In this document: positions 52,439 to 60,565 of the stretch, piece after piece
Layout of the letters: every line of letters begins with the position of its first letter
Numbering within the stretch: the first letter of the stretch is position 1
Assembly: GCA_964391805.1 (NCBI GenBank)
Contig: CAYMNK010000004.1
Coordinates: 124,001-188,000 of the forward strand
Length of the DNA stretch: 64,000 nt
DNA from: RUG14300 sp964391805
GTDB lineage: Bacteria > Bacillota > Clostridia > Christensenellales > CAG-1252
Direction of reading: 5' to 3'
Position numbers and translations under genes: made by a program
Notes under the pieces: model-generated
Told to the model about the DNA's origin: nothing
Databases searched by the model: none
Seen by the model: only the letters and a program-made list of their open reading frames with translations

Positions 52439-54208
52439 ATGAATCACGCCTTATGTTATCAAAACGGATACCCGAGACCACAGTTCGTTAGATCAAACTG
52501 GACAAGTCTTAACGGTTTGTGGCAATTTTGCTTCGACGATGATGATATCGGAGAAACAAACGAATGGTACAATGAATTACCGCAACACCGTGATATCACG
52601 GTTCCGTTTGCCTATCAAACCCCTCTATCTGATATAAACGATCAATCATATCATAAAACAGTATGGTATGCAAAAAAGCACCTTTTTGAAAAAATACACA
52701 ACAATCAAAGAGTTATTTTAAATTTTGAAGGTTCGGATTACTATACAAAGATATGGTGTAACGGCAAATACATTGGTTGTCATACAGGCGGTTATTGTCG
52801 TTTTTCCTTCGATATAACAGAAGCACTCGATACAGACGGTTCTGCTTATCTTGTATTAAAAATCGAAGACGACAAGCGTGCGGACAAACCGCGAGGAAAG
52901 CAAAGCTGGTTAGAAGGTCCTTTTGGTTGTTGGTACACGCCTACTACCGGATTATGGAAATCGGTGTGGAGCGAAATTGTATCGGATACACGTTTAGAAT
53001 ACGTGAAAATGACACCAAACCCCACAAATTATCATATCACATTTAGATACGAAACAAATAAAGTAATCGACATTTGCTATTTAAAAACAGTCGTCAGTTA
53101 TAAAGGTAATGTTATTGCGGAACAAATCAATAAAATCGTTCGTGAAACAAATACCTACGATATAGATCTTAGCAATGATCTCGACAGCTTTAAAATTCAC
53201 TGGTGGACACCCGACAATCCTCAAATATATGATGTCGAATTCGAGTTATACCAAGGTAGTACCCTACTCGATAAAGTCGGATCTTATACAGCTTTTCGTA
53301 TTTTCAGAACAGAAGGCAATAAGTTGATGCTTAATCTCAATCCCATATATCTTAGAATGGTTCTTGAACAAGGTTATTGGAGAGAATCGGGTTTGACTCC
53401 AAAAGATGAAGAGACTATAATTAATGAGATAGAATATATCAAAAAACTTGGATTCAACGGTGCGAGAATACACCAGAAGGTCGAAGACGAAAGATTCTTT
53501 TACTATGCCGATATTATGGGTTTACTTACCTTCGCAGAAATGCCTTCGTTCTACGAGTTTACCGAAGAAGTTTCGGTTGGCAGAATTATAAACGAATGGA
53601 TCGATGAGGTTAAGCAACACTATAATCATCCTTCTGTTATCTGCTGGGTACCGATAAATGAAAGTTGGGGAGTAAATAGGATCACTTTCAATAAACAAGA
53701 ATCTCACCTCTCTCAAACATTGTATCACCTTACTAAATCTCTCGATCCTATGCGTCCCGTAATATCTAATGACGGTTGGGAACATACTTACAGCGATATT
53801 CTTACATTCCATAACTATTGTCAGGATGCCGATAAGCTTGCAGTATTCTACCAAGCCTTAGATGACGTTGTAAACGGCAAAAACAGAGTAGATTATTCAA
53901 ATCTAAGGCTTCCATTAGCACCAGACTTCAAATATGACGGTCAACCTATTATGATTGACGAATTCGCCGGTATCGGATTCCGTACCGCAAACGATGAGGG
54001 CTGGGGATACGGCGATAAAGTAACCGCAAAAGAACAATTCGTAAACAGATTATCGTCACTTATTGAAACAATCACGGCTAAACAGGATATTGCTGGTTTT
54101 TGTATCACTCAAATCACCGACGTTTATCAAGAAATAAACGGTCTGCTCGATTTCGATAGATCGGAAAAAGCCGATTTTGAAACATTGCGTAAGGCTATAA
54201 CTAAATAA
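52439..54208 (+). CDS. Glycoside hydrolase family 2 enzyme
   Basis: Cytoplasmic beta-glycosidase (galactosidase, glucuronidase or mannosidase; substrate not decidable by eye), 589 residues with no signal peptide. The N-terminal jelly roll (about 10-165) begins YPRPQFVRSNWTSLNGLWQF; an Ig-like domain follows (about 170-280), then the TIM barrel with GFNGARIHQKVEDERFFYYAD, the acid/base Glu in VPINESWGV near residue 410, and the nucleophile Glu in MIDEFAGIGF near 510. All three domains are typical of short GH2 enzymes. It is the first gene of an operon divergent from the AraC regulator; its stop overlaps the next ATG (TAATG). Confidence 0.92.
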   Translation: MNHALCYQNGYPRPQFVRSNWTSLNGLWQFCFDDDDIGETNEWYNELPQHRDITVPFAYQTPLSDINDQSYHKTVWYAKKHLFEKIHNNQRVILNFEGSDYYTKIWCNGKYIGCHTGGYCRFSFDITEALDTDGSAYLVLKIEDDKRADKPRGKQSWLEGPFGCWYTPTTGLWKSVWSEIVSDTRLEYVKMTPNPTNYHITFRYETNKVIDICYLKTVVSYKGNVIAEQINKIVRETNTYDIDLSNDLDSFKIHWWTPDNPQIYDVEFELYQGSTLLDKVGSYTAFRIFRTEGNKLMLNLNPIYLRMVLEQGYWRESGLTPKDEETIINEIEYIKKLGFNGARIHQKVEDERFFYYADIMGLLTFAEMPSFYEFTEEVSVGRIINEWIDEVKQHYNHPSVICWVPINESWGVNRITFNKQESHLSQTLYHLTKSLDPMRPVISNDGWEHTYSDILTFHNYCQDADKLAVFYQALDDVVNGKNRVDYSNLRLPLAPDFKYDGQPIMIDEFAGIGFRTANDEGWGYGDKVTAKEQFVNRLSSLIETITAKQDIAGFCITQITDVYQEINGLLDFDRSEKADFETLRKAITK

Positions 54209-55047
54209 TGAGTAAGACACTATCTCTACCTATAAACAGAAAACAGTTGTACAAACAGGCATATAAGACTGCATTCTTTACCATCGTAAAGTTATCTTTA
54301 TTGATATCGCTTTTTGCCCTACCGCTTGTTATTCTTGTTTTATGTAGAAATACCGATCAATCTCATCTATTAAAAGATCTATCTACAAACGTTGAATTAT
54401 ACCAAACATATCTATCACGTGAGATTTTTTGGAATATCACTTATATTCCTGCTCTCATCATATTGTCTATCGGACTAACCGGAGCTCATTATGTAATTAA
54501 AGCATATGCTTTTGGTGACGGATATTCACTATGGCGAACATTTTGGTCGGGAATTAAAAACGATTTCAAAAGAGCAATTATTAACGGAATTCTTTTCTCG
54601 ATAATCTATTTTTTGATTGCTTTCGCTCATTGCTATATCTCTATGTTCGGTCAAATCTGGTTTACCGCAACATATATAGTCAAATGGGCTTTGACAATTT
54701 TCTTAGCCGGTGCATATGCTTTCTGTCTAAGTCAATTACCGATATACACAGACGGAGCCTTGAGAATATTTAAAAATTCTTTTTTACTCGCTTTCTCAGC
54801 ACTTCCGAAAGCTTTTATTGCAATAGTATTGAGTTATTTACCGATGTTCGTAATGTTGTTTTTATCCAACAACACACTTGTATTAGTCATTATAGCGATT
54901 TATATGACGATAGGATTCGGTAATGCCACACTAATTACCACATTGTTTTGCCATAGTGCACTCGATGAATTAGTAAACAAGAAAAACTTCCCCGAAATAT
55001 ACCGCAAGGGACTTTATGATAAAAATGACGCCGAAATTACAGATTAA
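54208..55047 (+). CDS. YesL/DUF624-like membrane protein in the GH2 operon
   Basis: A 279-residue protein with about six helices (near 27-47, 78-97, 125-150, 155-178, 190-215, 220-245). The segment GLTGAHYVIKAYAFGDG followed by FWSGIKNDFKRA matches the motif of the YesL-like protein at 29421-30500, so the two are paralogues; YesL in Bacillus is also found in glycan operons. Translation is coupled to the GH2 gene by TAATG and the ABC ATPase gene starts 31 bases before its end, so the pair may form a transporter. No family of sugar carriers can be named. Confidence 0.75.
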   Translation: MSKTLSLPINRKQLYKQAYKTAFFTIVKLSLLISLFALPLVILVLCRNTDQSHLLKDLSTNVELYQTYLSREIFWNITYIPALIILSIGLTGAHYVIKAYAFGDGYSLWRTFWSGIKNDFKRAIINGILFSIIYFLIAFAHCYISMFGQIWFTATYIVKWALTIFLAGAYAFCLSQLPIYTDGALRIFKNSFLLAFSALPKAFIAIVLSYLPMFVMLFLSNNTLVLVIIAIYMTIGFGNATLITTLFCHSALDELVNKKNFPEIYRKGLYDKNDAEITD

Positions 55048-55696
55048 AGATATTACATATACATATGACGGAGAATATGAAGCCGTATCTCATGTCAGTT
55101 TCGAATGGGATAATGGAATTTTGTGCATAAAAGGTCCGTCGGGTTGCGGTAAAACTACTCTACTCAAGTTAATTTCGGGAATATTGATTCCCGACGAAGG
55201 TTCCATCCTTATCAATGGCGTTGATCTTCAAAAGATTAAAGTAAAGAAGAGAAAAATAGCATTTATCTTTCAAGAAAGCTGTCTATATCCTCATATGACA
55301 GTATATAACAATGTATACATCTCATCGAAAAATGATGAAAAAGTTAGATATTGGCTTAAAAAAACGGAGATCGATAAATATGTAAATTTCTTACCTCATC
55401 ATTTATCTCAAGGAATGCGTCAAAAGGTCGCATTGGCAAAAATGTTTGCATCGGATTCAGACATTTGGATACTCGATGAACCATTTGCAAACCTCGATGA
55501 ATCCTTTAAAAACGAATTGCTACCCATTATAATGGAAAAGGCTAAAACAAAATGTATATTGTATGTAGGACATGACGACTCGATATTAACGCCCAATGCA
55601 TTATGGATGGAAAACGGCGTTTGTACATTAGGTGAAAATAAAAGAATAAGCCCGTCCTTTAGCGATATTTTAGATAAATTAAAAACGGATAATTAA
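55016..55696 (+). CDS. ABC transporter ATPase
   Basis: A 226-residue ATPase with Walker A GPSGCGKTTLLKL near residue 38, Q-loop FIFQESCLYPHMTV, signature LSQGMRQKVALAKM near 127, Walker B IWILDEPFANLD and the H-loop LYVGHDDS. Closest in layout to short ATPases of the SSuB/ThiQ or bacitracin type; it lacks the C-terminal OB domain of MsmK/UgpC sugar ATPases, so it should not be the partner of the sugar permeases at 62973-64000. It overlaps the membrane protein gene by 32 bp and probably works with it. Start ATG 55016 has an AAGGGA site; ATG 55025 is an alternative. Confidence 0.9.
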   Translation: MIKMTPKLQIKDITYTYDGEYEAVSHVSFEWDNGILCIKGPSGCGKTTLLKLISGILIPDEGSILINGVDLQKIKVKKRKIAFIFQESCLYPHMTVYNNVYISSKNDEKVRYWLKKTEIDKYVNFLPHHLSQGMRQKVALAKMFASDSDIWILDEPFANLDESFKNELLPIIMEKAKTKCILYVGHDDSILTPNALWMENGVCTLGENKRISPSFSDILDKLKTDN

Positions 55697-55731
55697 TAAC
55701 AATATTTCGATCGGTTGTCGATCGCTTATAG

Positions 55732-55762
55732 AAAAAGCTGCCAAAACCTTGACAGCTTTTTT
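55732..55762. terminator. Bidirectional terminator between convergent operons
   Basis: AAGCTGCCAA/TTGACAGCTT stem (one mismatch) with a four-base loop, flanked by A and T runs. It ends the GH2 operon on the plus strand and can also act on the surface-protein operon. Confidence 0.88.
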
Positions 55763-55870
55763 AGTATTACGTTATAATCAATTAGTCTATAAAGTGTTTA
55801 GAAATCACATACGATCGATTTATTATTGACTATTAAACTATTCAACCATAACGATAACAATCGAAAATCG

Positions 55871-58800
55871 TTAAGCTACATTCTTTTTGCGCTTAATAAT
55901 TATAAATACAACTACTCCAATTACAATAAGCGCTACTGGGATTCCTACCGATAATCCAACAATTAATCCGGTATTACCTTTGTCTTTTCCGCTTTCGCAA
56001 GTACACTTATCTTGACAAGCCGGATCGTTGCATTCGCTATCAGTACATTTACCGCAAGTTTCGCACTTATGTTCGCATTCGTGTTCGGCGCTCTTTTCAC
56101 CTACAACGATTTCAAATTCATAAGGCTCGGCTTCATTGCCCCAAAGGTCCTTACAAGTGTAAATAACTTTATATGTTCCTTCAACAGTAGGAGTGAACGA
56201 GCCATTCTTGATTTCTACTTCATTACCGTTGGGATCGATTACCTTACCGATAGCTGTAACAGTTTCACCCGAAGCGCTGGTTGCCGAAATAATAGGAAGT
56301 TTGATACTCTTATCTACGCTACCGCTTGTGGTAGGTTTGGTAACAGCGTCGATAACAGGCTTTTCTTCGTTTACAAAGGAACGATCTTCTGTGTCGATAT
56401 TGAAGCTTGCAAACGTTGCACCGGTATTACTGATATTAAATCCGACATAGCTATCCTCTATATCACGATTAGATAACCCTTCGAAGGTCGCTTGATATGA
56501 CGGATTAAACGATCTATTGAGATATACCTCTACAACGTCACCGTTGATTCTTATTTCGACCTCATTTAATTCGCCTACATAATTATAAGCAACCTGTTGT
56601 TCGCGCCACTCGCTACCGATAACAGATCCATTCACCTTAGCAGTGATAACGATACAAGGACTACCGTCTGCCCACATAGAGAGCCATACGAATACATAGT
56701 TGTTTTCGTCCTTGTAATAAGGAAGTAAACCGGTTTTATATTCGCTTGCATCGGTTTCGTTTACGAAAATGCTCGCCGACATATAGAAGTCCTTAGCGTC
56801 GATGCCTTTAGTCAACGCAAGGGTGTGTTGCCACTCGGTTCCACCGAGGAGTTTACCGATTATCTCGCCGTTAGCTCCAATTGTCCAAGTATCAGCATGC
56901 GCACCGCCTCTGAACTCCCAATCGCCGTTAACAACTGTGCTTCTCGATTTAAATCCGTCAACCTCTATATCCTTTACAATAAGGGCCTTAGACGTTGCTA
57001 TAAAGCCAACTTTTGGGGAAAGGGTATTATCAAGTCCGTCAACAGTATAGTCAACATCTAAAGCTTCCTCATCCAATTTAATGGTTAATTTACCGAGATT
57101 GATCTCCGCATAAAGTTCATGCTCTTGTTCAAAATCAAAGCCCTCAGGTAGTGATACGGTCTTAGACTCAGACCACTTATCAAACTTACCGTCAATAACA
57201 ATACCGTCTGCCGATACCGTAACGAGAACGTAATTATCGGAGTTGTTATACCAAGGATAAACGCCCCACTTACCACCTTCTATAGCAGTAAATTTAGCAG
57301 ATATCGAAGCAATATCAAAGTATTTGGTTGACCATAAAACATATGTATTCTTTTCACCATTTACATCTATTGCCGACTCGGGTACGGTAAATACACCGTC
57401 TTCGAGAGTAATAGAGTAATTATCTTTAGCGGAAATCTCATAATCGGTCTTTGTTCCAAACGAATCGGAATAAACATCGAATTCATTAAATTCTACTGCC
57501 TCGGCACTAAGTGCTGAGAAAGATGCACTTGATCCGTACACAGCCAAACCATAATTAGCAGCTTCGAGCATTTCATCAACTTTAACAGATGCCGATTGAT
57601 CTCCTGCTACCAATGTAAATAAGGATGAACGCTTAACAAGTTCGAGTTTAGTAATATCTCCGCCTTTATATGACTCTTTAACATCGATAACGGTTTGAGA
57701 AAGCTCTTTATCGATGCCCTTGGTGATTATGCCTTTGAAGCCGATAATCGAACCTTCAGCGGTGTTTTCTACATAGGCAATCAAATAATTATAGCTATCC
57801 TTGTACCATGCAATCAAGCCTACGCCGTTAGCACTCTGCAATTCAGACAATGCAACATTTACAGAAACTTTATAAGATTTTTCGCTCAAAGTATTCTCGA
57901 TAAGTGCATTGTTATTCAATAAATCGGTAATAGAAGAACCGTCTACGCTATAAATGCTGTCACTCAACGACCATTCGGCTCCGTTTGCTACGTAATCACC
58001 GTATTTAACATAGTTGCGGTTATCTTCTTTAGAGTCTACCACAGATATATTAGAGAAAGTTACGGTATCATTGTAAGCATATAAGCCGACCTTAGCAGGT
58101 ACACTTGCATATTGAACAACGTCTCTAACTGTTACTGTGCTCGATTTGAGGTCGTTGCCGGCGGTATCCTTAAGTGTCGCAATAAATTCAACAGCATTAC
58201 CGTTTTCGGAAAGTTTGGTAGTTACTGACAATCTAACGCCGTTTTTGATGGGATACTTAATGCCATCGCACCAAATATCATTCCATTCCTTTTGATTGAA
58301 GGAGGAGCCTTCTCCTACAAAGAATGATTTACCGTTAACCTTACCGGTTACTTGAACACAACGAATATCGGTAGGTCTATCTTCATTTGACCATTCTATG
58401 TATACTACTACAAAATTATCTCCGTCGATATACCAAGGTACAAATCCCGCATGAACTTTTTTCGAGTTAGGAGAACCCATAGTACCCTCGATATCCACAC
58501 TTATAGTATTATTACCCAAAACAGTAGTATCGAGGAAGTAGAAATTATCACGCTCCGATGTATTGTTGTTAGATATTACATTTTCTCCGTCTTTTTCCCA
58601 TAATTCTTTTACAACGGGAACATCGGGAGTGTCTGACGAACCGTCATCAAAAGTAAAATTGCTAAATACGATATCGTCACCATGTCCGTAGACGCCAACG
58701 TGTGCGGTTGCATCGGAAATTCCGTTTACAGTTTTAGAACCGTTTTTGATAAGACTGCCATCTGCATTTAGTAATTCAAATGCAAATACTCCGTCTTTCT

Positions 58801-60559
58801 TGGTGATTGCCAATTTAACTGTATCAGCAGGAGAAACAACAATACCGTCGGTCCATACATCGTACCAACCTAACCATTCACCGTTAACGAAACCTGTAAT
58901 TTCAACATCACGCATTTCGTTCTTACCGCCACGATTTTCCCACCATTGAATATAAACAATAACATAGTTGTCGTTATCGATATACCAAGGAACTAAACCG
59001 ATTTTAACAAGACCGCCGTCAGCTTGAACACTCTTACCGCTAATAACTGCAGATACAGTGTATTCGCCACTTGCATTGATGGACGTATTGATAAACATAG
59101 ATTCTTTTTCGTTATTACCGCCGTTTGCATCTATATTATTTTTGCCTGCGGTTGAAACGGAACCATCGTTATTATCGATGTAGCCATCGGTATTTCTATC
59201 GGTTACTTGCCATGAAGATGTTGTGTTACCATATTTGTGATTACAATGCTCACACTTAGCATACTCGTTCAAAGATGCTTCACCGCCAGAGTGTGCAACC
59301 TTATTATCTACATCCTCGGAATCACAGTTAGCACATATTTTCCAGTGATTTGACCAATCGGATGCATATTTATCACTATTAACATAATCGTGATCGGCTA
59401 AATCACGCATAACTTCACTCAAAGTCGTCTCTACCTTTTCGCCGTCAACCTCAACAAAAAGTTTATCACAACCGGAACATGTATAATAAGCGATATTTCC
59501 TTGCTCTTGGCATGTGGAATCCTTAGCATCCACTAATGCATATACGTGAGTATGAGATACTGCAGGTGCTAATTGATAAGAGCAGTCCTTACATATCTCG
59601 GGATCAGTCTCGGTAGCGGGACCTGCGGAAATATGTGCAGAGAAATCTGCTTTTCCTTCACAGTCAGCGCAAGCATGCCAGTGACCTGTGATGTCACTTG
59701 ACCAATCAGATGCGACATTTTTATGATTATCGGCATTCTTTTCGCCATATTCCTTATTGCATACTTCACAAACAGCCTTAGCGTTACAAGTAGCTTCACC
59801 ACCCGAACATGCAATCTTATTATCGACATCACCTACACCGCATTCGCAAACCTTCCAGTGGTAAGTACCGTCAGAAGCATAGACTGTGCTGTTTTCAAAA
59901 TCATGAACATGCTTAGAAAGTGTGGTGCTGTAATTAGCAAATGTCGCAATGTCACCATTACCGTAGATACCGATCAAACCACCGTTATCCGAAATACCGG
60001 AGAATGTTTCTTGGTCTGCCTTCAATTGATTGCCACTCTTATCGGTCAATACAAAGGAGAAAGTGCCACCATCTCTTGTAACAGTAAGCTTTACACCGTC
60101 GGCAGGAGATGTCGTAACACCGTCAGTCCACTTATCATGCCAACCAAGATCGGAACCATTGGCTCTACCGGTGATCTGCACACATTTCATTTGACCAGCT
60201 CTATCGCCTGCCCACCATTCTGCATAAATAACCACATAATTATCACCGTCGATATACCAAGGCACAATACCCAATTGAGGATTGCCGTCCGCGGGCTTGG
60301 CTACGTTACCTGACATTTCAACCGATACAGAATATTCTGTCGTTGCCCTGTAATCTTGGGCAAGATAGAAATTCCAGCCGTTGTTGTCCTTACCTTTGGT
60401 TACAATCGAGCCGTCCGCATTTAATGTATATCCGTCTTTGTTGCTGTCGCGAACAACCCAATTAACTGAATCTTCGGCTACAGCCACAGAGGTTACAGCA
60501 AATACTAAGCAAAGCACGATTGAAAGCACAAAAGTCACTAACAAAAGTTTCTTTTTCAT
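55871..60559 (-). CDS. Giant multi-module surface protein with cysteine-rich region and C-terminal anchor
   Basis: A 1562-residue exported protein (signal peptide about 1-28, ending VAVAED; membrane helix about 1533-1556 followed by KRKKN). Six copies of one beta-sandwich-like module are each marked by a variant of PWYxDxDNYVxVxxxW: VPWYIDGDNYVVIYAEWW, VPWYIDNDNYVIVYIQWW, VPWYIDGDNFVVVYIEW, IAWYKDSYNYLIAYVEN, YPWYNNSDNYVLVTVS, LPYYKDENNYVFVWLSMW. Between modules one and two (about 218-450) is a region rich in CxxC and His (CEVCNKEYG, HWHACADCEG, CSGCDKLF, HWKICANCDS, CEHCNHKYG). An Ig-like domain (about 1395-1490) and a second Cys-rich stretch precede the anchor. No catalytic site is seen; carbohydrate binding is likely, given the glycosidase-like lipoprotein and sugar ABC genes before it. 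Confidence 0.85.
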   Translation of the reverse strand: MKKKLLLVTFVLSIVLCLVFAVTSVAVAEDSVNWVVRDSNKDGYTLNADGSIVTKGKDNNGWNFYLAQDYRATTEYSVSVEMSGNVAKPADGNPQLGIVPWYIDGDNYVVIYAEWWAGDRAGQMKCVQITGRANGSDLGWHDKWTDGVTTSPADGVKLTVTRDGGTFSFVLTDKSGNQLKADQETFSGISDNGGLIGIYGNGDIATFANYSTTLSKHVHDFENSTVYASDGTYHWKVCECGVGDVDNKIACSGGEATCNAKAVCEVCNKEYGEKNADNHKNVASDWSSDITGHWHACADCEGKADFSAHISAGPATETDPEICKDCSYQLAPAVSHTHVYALVDAKDSTCQEQGNIAYYTCSGCDKLFVEVDGEKVETTLSEVMRDLADHDYVNSDKYASDWSNHWKICANCDSEDVDNKVAHSGGEASLNEYAKCEHCNHKYGNTTSSWQVTDRNTDGYIDNNDGSVSTAGKNNIDANGGNNEKESMFINTSINASGEYTVSAVISGKSVQADGGLVKIGLVPWYIDNDNYVIVYIQWWENRGGKNEMRDVEITGFVNGEWLGWYDVWTDGIVVSPADTVKLAITKKDGVFAFELLNADGSLIKNGSKTVNGISDATAHVGVYGHGDDIVFSNFTFDDGSSDTPDVPVVKELWEKDGENVISNNNTSERDNFYFLDTTVLGNNTISVDIEGTMGSPNSKKVHAGFVPWYIDGDNFVVVYIEWSNEDRPTDIRCVQVTGKVNGKSFFVGEGSSFNQKEWNDIWCDGIKYPIKNGVRLSVTTKLSENGNAVEFIATLKDTAGNDLKSSTVTVRDVVQYASVPAKVGLYAYNDTVTFSNISVVDSKEDNRNYVKYGDYVANGAEWSLSDSIYSVDGSSITDLLNNNALIENTLSEKSYKVSVNVALSELQSANGVGLIAWYKDSYNYLIAYVENTAEGSIIGFKGIITKGIDKELSQTVIDVKESYKGGDITKLELVKRSSLFTLVAGDQSASVKVDEMLEAANYGLAVYGSSASFSALSAEAVEFNEFDVYSDSFGTKTDYEISAKDNYSITLEDGVFTVPESAIDVNGEKNTYVLWSTKYFDIASISAKFTAIEGGKWGVYPWYNNSDNYVLVTVSADGIVIDGKFDKWSESKTVSLPEGFDFEQEHELYAEINLGKLTIKLDEEALDVDYTVDGLDNTLSPKVGFIATSKALIVKDIEVDGFKSRSTVVNGDWEFRGGAHADTWTIGANGEIIGKLLGGTEWQHTLALTKGIDAKDFYMSASIFVNETDASEYKTGLLPYYKDENNYVFVWLSMWADGSPCIVITAKVNGSVIGSEWREQQVAYNYVGELNEVEIRINGDVVEVYLNRSFNPSYQATFEGLSNRDIEDSYVGFNISNTGATFASFNIDTEDRSFVNEEKPVIDAVTKPTTSGSVDKSIKLPIISATSASGETVTAIGKVIDPNGNEVEIKNGSFTPTVEGTYKVIYTCKDLWGNEAEPYEFEIVVGEKSAEHECEHKCETCGKCTDSECNDPACQDKCTCESGKDKGNTGLIVGLSVGIPVALIVIGVVVFIIIKRKKNVA

Positions 60560-60565
60560 AAAGTA

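Noticed and set aside
55016..55696. ATPase as the partner of the sugar permeases at the right end
   Set aside because: It lacks the OB domain of MsmK/UgpC and belongs to a separate, convergent operon.
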